Shown: positions 30,486 through 36,016 of the stretch, one piece after another | How the letters are laid out: each line of letters opens with the position of its first letter | Position numbering within the stretch: position 1 is the stretch's first letter | Source of the DNA: DASVDE01 sp036381235 | GTDB taxonomy: Bacteria > Actinomycetota > Thermoleophilia > Solirubrobacterales > 70-9 | Direction: 5' to 3' | Assembly (NCBI GenBank): GCA_036381235.1 | Contig: DASVDE010000035.1 | Coordinates: 1 to 36,016 of the forward strand | Length of the DNA stretch: 36,016 nucleotides | Position numbers and translations under genes: made by a program | The notes under the pieces: model-generated | What the model was told of the DNA's origin: nothing | The model's input: the letters and a program-made list of their open reading frames with translations, nothing else | Databases searched by the model: none

Positions 30486-31373
30486 GTGGAATTCACCGCC
30501 GTCGCCTGGAATCTCTTCCACGGGCGCGATTTCCCGCCCGATCGGCGCCTCTTCACCTGGCGCTCGCGCCTACTGGGGGTGACCGAGCGAAACGAGACGC
30601 ACGCCCAGGTCAACCGCGACCTGCTCGACGAGTTCGCCACGATCCTCTCCTCCGCCCGCTGGGACGTCGCCCTCTTGCAGGAGTGCCCGCCGCGTTTTGC
30701 CGACCGGCTGGCCAGCGCCTGCGGCGCCGAGGCGCACCGAGCGCTGACCTCCCGCAACTCCTTTGGCCGCCTGCGCGCGGCAGCGGCCCGCATCAACCCC
30801 GACCTGATCGCCTCCGGCGAAGGCGGGTCCAACCTGACCCTCGTCCGCCCCACCGGCCCCGGGTGTAACGCGTTGTCCACCCATGACATGGACAACGCGT
30901 TACACCCGAGAGGTCTGGGGGGGATTGTCGAACGGCGGGAGCTGGCGATCCATGAGGGCCGGCCGGAACGCCGCGCGATGGCCTTCACGCGCACCGCCTC
31001 CGGTCTGTGCATCGCCAACCTGCACGCCACCAACGATCAGCCCCGGCTGGCCGCCGAAGACCTGCTGCTTGCCGCCCACGCCGCGACCAACTGGGCCGAA
31101 GGGCGACCGCTGCTCTTCGGCGGCGACCTCAACCTGCGTCCCGCAGAGGACCCGGAGCCGTTCGCCGAGCTGCACGACCGCTTCGGCTTTGACACGCCGG
31201 TGACCGCTCCGGGCGCAATCGACCACCTCCTGGGGCGTGGCCTGAAGGCGATCGGCCTCCCCTCCCAGTGGACGCCCGAGCAACGTGAGGTCAACCGGGA
31301 TGGCCGGGCCATTCGCCTGTCCGATCACTCGCCGGTCGAGGCGATGTTTGCGACTGCGGAAACTCAGGGATGA
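30486..31373 (+). CDS. Endonuclease/exonuclease/phosphatase (EEP) family protein
   Basis: 295 aa EEP-fold hydrolase. Visible motifs: FTAVAWNLFHG at the N-terminus, WDVALLQECPPR (metal-binding Glu), LCIANLHATND, LLFGGDLNLRP (catalytic D-x-N), PGAIDHLLGRG (D-H) and RLSDHSPVEAMF (SDHxP). Substrates may be DNA, phosphodiesters or lipids; this cannot be decided. An in-frame ATG at 30432 exists, but GTG 30486 places the first beta strand at residue 2 and sits just after a plausible -10, so a leaderless start is preferred. A 49-bp perfect palindrome is embedded in frame (codons around GCNALSTHDMDNALHPR) without breaking the gene. No ribosome site. Confidence 0.86.
   Translation: MEFTAVAWNLFHGRDFPPDRRLFTWRSRLLGVTERNETHAQVNRDLLDEFATILSSARWDVALLQECPPRFADRLASACGAEAHRALTSRNSFGRLRAAAARINPDLIASGEGGSNLTLVRPTGPGCNALSTHDMDNALHPRGLGGIVERRELAIHEGRPERRAMAFTRTASGLCIANLHATNDQPRLAAEDLLLAAHAATNWAEGRPLLFGGDLNLRPAEDPEPFAELHDRFGFDTPVTAPGAIDHLLGRGLKAIGLPSQWTPEQREVNRDGRAIRLSDHSPVEAMFATAETQG
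30860..30908. repeat. Perfect 20-bp-arm palindrome inside a coding region
   Basis: CGGGTGTAACGCGTTGTCCA (30860-30879) is followed by a 9-bp loop and its exact reverse complement (30889-30908). It lies within the EEP-family gene and is read through in frame. Each arm contains the self-complementary AACGCGTT. The composition and perfect symmetry are unlike the surrounding coding sequence, suggesting a recently inserted mobile palindromic repeat. No second copy was seen in the window. Confidence 0.9.
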
Positions 31374-31420
31374 GATAGTCAGTCACACACTCCCGAACAC
31401 CTCTTAGGAGGCATCCCCGA

Positions 31421-31870
31421 ATGGCCGCAAAAAAATCCACAGGTAAAGCGACCAAAAAATCGTCTGGTAGTCGCACCAAACCAGCCGCGCGCAAACCTGC
31501 CGCGAAAAAAGCAAAACCCCGCAAACCGGCAGCCAAAAAACAGGCACCGAAGCGCTCCACCCCCTCAAACGGGGGGCTCGACAAGAGCATCGATCAGTTC
31601 CGTGAGAGCCTCGAGCGCAGCATCACACTCAGCCGCGACCGCCTACAGGAGGTCGTCGACGATGCCGTCAAACGCGGCCGCATGACACGTGGCGACGCCG
31701 AGAAGATGCTCTCCGACCTGCTCAAACGCGGTCGCAAACAGACCGACTCGCTGCTGAGGGATCTGGAGCGACTTATGAAACAGGCGCGCAAAGAGGTCGA
31801 GCGCCAGGCCAAACCGGTTCGCAAACAGGCAACCCAGGCGGCTCGTCGAGCGCGTAAGAAGCTGGGGTGA
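31421..31870 (+). CDS. Histone H1-like/phasin-like basic protein
   Basis: 149 aa, strongly basic. The N-terminal ~50 residues are a Lys/Ala/Pro-rich tail (AAKKSTGKATKKSSG, KPAAKKAKPRKPAAKK) resembling bacterial H1-like and AlgP/PhaF-type DNA-binding tails. Residues 53-120 form amphipathic helices (LDKSIDQFRESLERSITLSR, DRLQEVVDDAVKRGRMTRGD, AEKMLSDLLKRGRKQ) like phasin or PhaF-type coiled coils. A second basic segment ends the protein. It probably binds DNA or coats granules/nucleoid. Strong ribosome site AGGAGG (31406-31411) 9 nt before the ATG. Lysines are almost all AAA in the tail, unlike the AAG habit elsewhere. The stop overlaps the next start (GTGA). Confidence 0.82.
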   Translation: MAAKKSTGKATKKSSGSRTKPAARKPAAKKAKPRKPAAKKQAPKRSTPSNGGLDKSIDQFRESLERSITLSRDRLQEVVDDAVKRGRMTRGDAEKMLSDLLKRGRKQTDSLLRDLERLMKQARKEVERQAKPVRKQATQAARRARKKLG

Positions 31871-33213
31871 CACAGGCGGAGGCAAAGCCCGCCGCAAAGC
31901 GGCACCGCGGCGAGCAGCTCGAAGTCGAGATCGACTCGCTCGCCTTCGGCGGGCGCGGCGTCGCCCGCGCCGACGGCATGGTCGTCTTCGTCGCCGGCGC
32001 CTTGCCGGGAGACCGCGTCCGCGCCGAGGTGACGAAGGCCAAGCGCCGCTTCGCGGAGGCGCGGACGGTCGAGTTGCTGAGCCCCGGCGCCGACCGCGTC
32101 GCGGACAGCTGCCTGCACGGGGGCGAACCCTGCCCCGGAGCGCCGTGGCAGGGTCTGCCCTACGAGCGCCAGCTCTCCCACAAGCAGGAGCAGGTCGACG
32201 AGGCGCTGCGGCGGATCGGCGGCCTCGACGGCTTCGACCTGGAGCCGATCGAGCCGGCGCTCGAACAGTGGCGCTACCGCAACAAGCTCGAGTACTCCTT
32301 TGGCGCGGACGACGACGGTGAGCCGATCCTCGGCTTCCACGCGCGCGGGCGCTGGGACCTGATCGTCGATGTCGAGGACTGCCGGCTCGCCTCCGAGGCC
32401 GGCAACGCCGCCCGCAACGAGGTGCGCGAGTGGGCGCGAGTGGAGGCCGTGGTGCCCTACGACGGCCGTAGCCACAAAGGGGCCCTGCGCAACCTGGTGG
32501 TGCGCGAGGGACGGCGAACCGGCCAGATCCAAACCCGCCTCGTCACCTCCCCCGTTCGTTTCCCGAAACCGCCCGTCGACCTCCACACGGCTATCGAGGG
32601 GCCGGCGGGAGGAACCGATGGGCCGACTGGCGTGCTCGGCGAGGAGCGGCTGCGCGAGGAGCTCTGTGGCCTGAAGCTGGAGATGTCGCATGGCGCCTTC
32701 TTTCAGACCAACACCGAGATGGCCGAGCGGCTCTATGCGGTGGCCGCGGAATACGCGGGGCTGAGCGGCAGCGAGCGGGTCTTCGACCTCTATTGCGGGA
32801 TCGGCACGATCGGCCTGACGATGGCCGGGCAGGCAGGCGAAGTCTGGGGGCTGGAAATCGTCCCCGAGGCGATCGCCGACGCCGAGCGCAACGCCGAGGG
32901 CAACGGGATCGGCAACGCCCGCTTCCTCGCCGGCAACACCCGCACCGGGGTGCGGCCGCTGATCGAACAGGCGGGCAAGCCCGACGTGGTCGTCATCGAC
33001 CCGCCCCGGGCGGGTCTCTCGCAGAAGATCGTGCGGCGGGTGATCGAGTGCGAGGCCCGGCGCATCGTCTACGTCTCCTGCAACCCGACGACGCTGGCGC
33101 CGAACGCCGCTCAGCTCACGGAGGCCGGCTATAGGCTGAGCCGGGTGAAGCCGGTCGACATGTTCCCCCAGACGCCGCACATCGAGTGCGTCGCCCTCTT
33201 CGAGCGTGAGTAA
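31867..33213 (+). CDS. RNA m5U methyltransferase (TrmA/RlmD/RlmCD family)
   Basis: 448 aa. An N-terminal TRAM domain (LEVEIDSLAFGGRGVARADG, then VVFVAGALPGDRVRAEV, about 17-58) precedes the methyltransferase. SAM motifs: VFDLYCGIGTIGLTMAG and GLEIVPEAIADAERNA; DPPRAGLSQKIVRRVIE; and the nucleophile loop IVYVSCNPTTLAPN with the catalytic Cys. It methylates C5 of a uridine in rRNA or tRNA; the exact site cannot be told. Of the usual Fe-S Cys cluster, Cys82 and Cys89 remain but the next is Ala92 (CLHGGEPCPGAPWQ), so the cluster may be altered. GTG start overlapping the histone-like gene by 4 bp, and 8-bp overlap with the next gene. Confidence 0.92.
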   Translation: MTQAEAKPAAKRHRGEQLEVEIDSLAFGGRGVARADGMVVFVAGALPGDRVRAEVTKAKRRFAEARTVELLSPGADRVADSCLHGGEPCPGAPWQGLPYERQLSHKQEQVDEALRRIGGLDGFDLEPIEPALEQWRYRNKLEYSFGADDDGEPILGFHARGRWDLIVDVEDCRLASEAGNAARNEVREWARVEAVVPYDGRSHKGALRNLVVREGRRTGQIQTRLVTSPVRFPKPPVDLHTAIEGPAGGTDGPTGVLGEERLREELCGLKLEMSHGAFFQTNTEMAERLYAVAAEYAGLSGSERVFDLYCGIGTIGLTMAGQAGEVWGLEIVPEAIADAERNAEGNGIGNARFLAGNTRTGVRPLIEQAGKPDVVVIDPPRAGLSQKIVRRVIECEARRIVYVSCNPTTLAPNAAQLTEAGYRLSRVKPVDMFPQTPHIECVALFERE

Positions 33214-33985
33214 CCGCGGATTCGGAGTTGCGGCGGGGCTCGATGCCGAGGTGGCTCGGCCCCTGGCCGCGCGTTGTGCGGAGCTGGGCTACGCCTCGAT
33301 CTGGTCCAACGACCATCCCGGCGCCAAGGGGCTGGAGACGCTGGCGGAGTTTGCCGCTGCGGCCCCGGGGATCGACCTCGGCGTCGCCGTGATCGCCCTC
33401 GACCGCACCCCGCCGGAGACGATCGCCGCCGATATCGATCGACTGGGGCTCGACCCGGCACGGCTCTGGCTCGGGGTCGGCGCCGGCTTCTCCGAGAAGC
33501 CGCTGACTCGGATGCGCGAGTCCCTGCCGGACCTGCGCGAGAAACTGCCCGGCATCCGCCTCGTGCTCGCCGCGATGGGCCCGAAGATGTGCGCCCTGGC
33601 CGGAGCCGAATTCGACGGCGCCTTCTTCAACTGGATGACTCCGGAGTTCGCCGCCGGCGCCCGCCGCCAGGTCGAAGCCGGGGCCCAGGAGGCCGGTCGC
33701 GAAACGCCGCCGACCTTCGGCTACGTACGCACCGCCGTCGGCCCCGACGCCGCCGAGCGCCTCGCCAAGGAAGAGTCCTTCTACCGCGACCTCCACGACG
33801 GCTACCGCAACCACTTCGCCCGCCTCGGCGAGCCGGAGGGCACGGTGGGCGTAGCGGCCGCAGACGCCGACGAGACCCAGGCCCAACTCAGTCGCTACGA
33901 AGCACTGGACACGATCGTCGTCCGCGGCCTGGCTTCAGCAACTGTTGACGCTATGGGCGCCGTCGCCGAAGCCGCCGCCCCCTGA
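33206..33985 (+). CDS. LLM-class (luciferase-like) flavin/F420-dependent oxidoreductase
   Basis: 259 aa, a short member of the bacterial luciferase-like superfamily. Marks: the N-terminal barrel strand FGVAAGLDAEVARPLAARCAELGYASIWSNDHPG (6-39), IDLGVAVIALDRTPPETIAADIDRLGLD, then RLWLGVGAGFSEKPLTRMRE (about 85-104). F420 or FMN use cannot be decided; F420 is common in this group of actinobacteria. It is shorter than the usual 300-350 aa but complete. GTG start within the end of the RNA methyltransferase gene. A long palindrome follows the stop by 11 bp. Confidence 0.85.
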   Translation: MSNRGFGVAAGLDAEVARPLAARCAELGYASIWSNDHPGAKGLETLAEFAAAAPGIDLGVAVIALDRTPPETIAADIDRLGLDPARLWLGVGAGFSEKPLTRMRESLPDLREKLPGIRLVLAAMGPKMCALAGAEFDGAFFNWMTPEFAAGARRQVEAGAQEAGRETPPTFGYVRTAVGPDAAERLAKEESFYRDLHDGYRNHFARLGEPEGTVGVAAADADETQAQLSRYEALDTIVVRGLASATVDAMGAVAEAAAP

Positions 33986-33995
33986 GCCCGCGTTA

Positions 33996-34118
33996 GGAGG
34001 GATGGGGTGTCCCTCCAGCGCAGCGGCGTCCCGATTTTCGCCCCGGCGCTCGCCCGCGGTCAGCCGCATCCGACCCGGGCGAAAATCCCAGCAAGCAGGA
34101 GGGGCGCCCCATCCCTCC
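33996..34118. repeat. Compound long inverted repeat, possible bidirectional terminator
   Basis: Outer arms of 21 bp (33996-34016 and 34098-34118, GGAGGGATGGGG core, a few mismatches) enclose inner arms GATTTTCGCCC / GGGCGAAAATC (about 34033-34043 and 34077-34087). The element fills the space between two convergent genes. It can fold as a ~120-nt cruciform or RNA hairpin on both strands. The multi-arm form is more elaborate than a simple terminator and may be a mobile repeat. Confidence 0.75.
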
Positions 34119-34124
34119 CACCCG

Positions 34125-34787
34125 CTAATACGGCGGCAGGTCCTCGTACCACTCGCCCAACATCTTGAAAGCGCGCCAGAAGCGCTGCTTGGCTCCCTCC
34201 TCGTCGAGGGAGTCGTCGATGTCCGGGGTGTAGAGAGCGTCGATGGTGGGAGTGAAGGCCTGGACCTCGCCCTCGCGCGGCTCGATCGGGCGCGAGAGGG
34301 GGATCTGCAAGCCGTTGAGGACCCGCAGCGCCGGCTCCCCCATCACGACGACGATCTTCGGTTGCACGATCGCAATCTCCTCGACCAGCCTGCGCACGCA
34401 TTCGGGGGCGGCAAGGTCGGGCTCGGCGATCGGGCACTTGACGCAGAGCGCGCCATAGACGACCAGCGGGTCTATCCCCAGCCGCTTGAAGCTTTTCATC
34501 AGGGCGTTGCCGGCACGACCGTAGAAGGCGACTCCCTCCTCGATCTCCGCCGGGGCGGGAGCGTGCTTGAGCATGAACACGTCCGCCTGCGGGTGACCCG
34601 AGCCGAGCACAGGCATCAGCTTGCCCCGCGGGCAGTGCGGGCATTCCTGCAGCTCCCGGGTCAGCTGGTTGAGCTCGCGAATCGCTCGCTCGAGGTACTT
34701 CTCGCGGATTTCGTCATCGGTCATTGGCACGCGCGACGACCTCTTTGACGGGCCGGGCGCGGCTCCTTTCGCAGCGCCCGCATGCAT
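34125..34787 (-). CDS. Diverged uracil-DNA glycosylase superfamily protein (family 4-like)
   Basis: 220 aa if it starts at ATG 34787 (one-base TGATG overlap with the PHP gene stop), or 199 aa from ATG 34724. Fe-S-type Cys are Cys49 and Cys52 (ECPHCPRG), Cys118 (CVKCP) and Cys130 (APECVRRL), as in family 4 enzymes. The uracil-site region reads LKHAPAPAEIEEGVAFYGRAGNAL where GEAPGxxE is usual. The HPS-type second motif is replaced by TPDIDDSLDEEG, so the standard catalytic residues are altered. VYGALCVKCPI and IVVVMGEPALRVLNG keep the fold. It may have a changed base specificity or no glycosylase activity. It belongs to the operon with the GT4-PHP gene. Confidence 0.82.
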   Translation of the reverse strand: MHAGAAKGAAPGPSKRSSRVPMTDDEIREKYLERAIRELNQLTRELQECPHCPRGKLMPVLGSGHPQADVFMLKHAPAPAEIEEGVAFYGRAGNALMKSFKRLGIDPLVVYGALCVKCPIAEPDLAAPECVRRLVEEIAIVQPKIVVVMGEPALRVLNGLQIPLSRPIEPREGEVQAFTPTIDALYTPDIDDSLDEEGAKQRFWRAFKMLGEWYEDLPPY

Positions 34788-36016
34788 CAGCTCTTGCTCG
34801 CCGGTCGGCGGCGACGCTGGCGGCCCCCACGCACCGGCTTGGCGTTCGGCACGCTGCGCTTCGGCGCCTTCGGCCGCCCGGTGGTCTGCAACAGCTTCAG
34901 CGCCTGCACGTAGACCAGGTTCTTGTGCTTGCGGGTGATATCGGCCCCGCGCATCGACTCGAGGAACTCCCCCGGCCCGTCGAAGTCGTGGATCCGCACC
35001 CTGACGCTTCCCAGCCCCTGCGCCACGTGGCTGTCGGAGCCGGCCCCCGGCACGATCCGGTACTTGCGGGCGAACCGCTCGGCCTCCTCGTTGAAGGCGG
35101 TCAGAGCCACCCGCGGGTTGAAGACCTCGAGGATGTCGATCTCCTCGACGATGTCCAGCAGGTGCTCGTAGTCGGGCACCGAGTGGAAGCGGTCGAAGGG
35201 ATGGGGGACGTAGACCAGCCCGCCCTGGCGGCGGATCTCGGCGATCGTCTCCGCCATCGTCAGGCCGCGCGGGATCTTCTCCTCGATGAAGAGGCCGATC
35301 ACCTCGCCCTGTTCCGCGGTCTTCACCTCCTCGGCGACGATCACCTTGATGCCGCCCATCTGCTCGGCGATGCGCCGCGCCTCGAGCGCACCGGACACCT
35401 CGTTGTGGTCGGTGATCGCGATCGCACCGAGCCCCCGATCGCGGGCGGTCTCGAGCAGGACCTCGACCGGTGTCGCGCAATCCGGCGAGTGGTCGGTGTG
35501 CATGTGGAGGTCGACCTCGATCAGCGGGCGCCTGGAGACGCGCCGCCGCACCTCCTCGTCGCCGACCGGATCGTGCCGGCGCGCGAGCAGGCGCCGGTAG
35601 ATCGCCTCCAGCTCGTCGACGACCCGGGCCCAGCCGCGCTCGCCCGCGGCCGGCTCGACCAGCTCGTAGGGGCCCGGGAAGTACCGCTCGAGGACCCCGG
35701 CGGTGGCCGGGCCGGCGACGGTGCGGGCGTCGAGCCGGCCGAAGAAGATCTCGACCAGGGGCCGCGCCACCTGCGTCGACAGGACCCGCTCCTGGGGCGC
35801 ATGGAAGGTGGCGACGTTGAGCGAGTAGGAGTGGCGCAGCGCCGCCGAGGAGACGCTCGGCGCGAACGGGTCGTGGACGTGGACGATGTCGTGCCGACCG
35901 GAGGCGAGCAGCCGTTTCACCGGGTCGCCGCTGCCGATCCGAAGGACCTCGTGGCCGCGCCGCTCGAGCTCCTCGCTGACCCGCGAGACGTACTCGCCGG
36001 CGGCGTTGCCGGCGGC
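34787..36016 (-). CDS. GT4-like/PHP-domain fusion protein (5' end outside window)
   Basis: Partial; the frame is open to the window edge. The N-terminal part seen (RRGHEVLRIGSGD, HDIVHVHDPFAPSVSSAALR, NVATFHAPQER) is the N-domain of a family 4 glycosyltransferase. It ends abruptly after VLERYFPGPYELV, passes straight to a GT C-terminal helix (ARVVDELEAIYRRLLARRHD), and lacks the ~180-residue donor-binding domain. A PHP phosphoesterase domain follows: EVDLHMHTDHSPDCAT (HxH), AIAITDHNEVSGA, IVAEEVKT, VYVPHPFDRFHS, GAGSDSHVAQGLG, all metal ligands visible. A basic tail ends the protein. A phosphoesterase role is likely; the glycosyltransferase part is probably inactive. It precedes the UDG-like gene. 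Confidence 0.88.
   Translation of the reverse strand, partial: AAGNAAGEYVSRVSEELERRGHEVLRIGSGDPVKRLLASGRHDIVHVHDPFAPSVSSAALRHSYSLNVATFHAPQERVLSTQVARPLVEIFFGRLDARTVAGPATAGVLERYFPGPYELVEPAAGERGWARVVDELEAIYRRLLARRHDPVGDEEVRRRVSRRPLIEVDLHMHTDHSPDCATPVEVLLETARDRGLGAIAITDHNEVSGALEARRIAEQMGGIKVIVAEEVKTAEQGEVIGLFIEEKIPRGLTMAETIAEIRRQGGLVYVPHPFDRFHSVPDYEHLLDIVEEIDILEVFNPRVALTAFNEEAERFARKYRIVPGAGSDSHVAQGLGSVRVRIHDFDGPGEFLESMRGADITRKHKNLVYVQALKLLQTTGRPKAPKRSVPNAKPVRGGRQRRRRPASKS

Overview
The window is a high-GC chromosomal segment with mainly AAG/GC-ending codons, short or overlapping intergenic spaces, frequent GTG starts, LLM-type and MpaB/DUF2236-type oxidoreductases, an ECF sigma factor, an FHA-HTH protein and three tRNA genes. 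This fits an actinobacterium, most likely of the Thermoleophilia/Solirubrobacterales type. The taxonomic call is inference from gene style and not from a marker gene.

Layout. (a) 1-6.2 kb: ferritin, two tandem peptidase E paralogs, glutamate decarboxylase, an ECF sigma factor overlapping a winged-helix regulator, a SAM methyltransferase and an SRPBCC protein. (b) 6.2-7.7 kb: two decayed genes, a DUF5996 remnant running into a tyrosine integrase broken by at least five frameshifts, all in the same direction. (c) 7.7-14.3 kb: an accessory block that includes less GC-rich genes and ends near a tRNA-Asp gene. (d) 14.6-25 kb: cell-envelope and secreted proteins (zinc metallopeptidase, peptidoglycan-binding protein, polysaccharide deacetylase, beta-roll protein), an MBL-fold hydrolase, an FHA-HTH protein and a short FtsH-like protease. 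(e) 25-36 kb: housekeeping genes (SDR, lysS, prmC, lgt, argF, RNA m5U methyltransferase, a diverged uracil-DNA glycosylase, a GT4-PHP fusion) with tRNA-Val and tRNA-Glu.

The most interesting part is 8.6-13.2 kb. A tight operon encodes a tandem ubiquitin-like protein ending in glycine (9099-9569), a small E2-like protein (9574-10056), a JAMM-motif isopeptidase (10049-10561) and a ThiF/E1-type activating enzyme (10558-11949). Three bases away and facing it, a second operon encodes a winged-helix protein and a proteasome-beta-like N-terminal-threonine hydrolase that starts at TTG directly before its catalytic threonine. A divergent small HTH gene with a perfect Shine-Dalgarno and an AT-rich control region sits upstream. 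Together these make a complete candidate conjugation-deconjugation-proteolysis module. The Ubl-E2-JAB-E1 part resembles Bil-like antiphage cassettes. The linked Ntn hydrolase and winged-helix protein are not part of the four-gene Bil set as I know it.

Two repeats also stand out: a 20-bp-arm palindrome inserted in frame inside an endonuclease/exonuclease/phosphatase-family gene (30860-30908), and a compound long palindrome between convergent genes (33996-34118). No CRISPR array, rRNA, insertion sequence or riboswitch was recognised.
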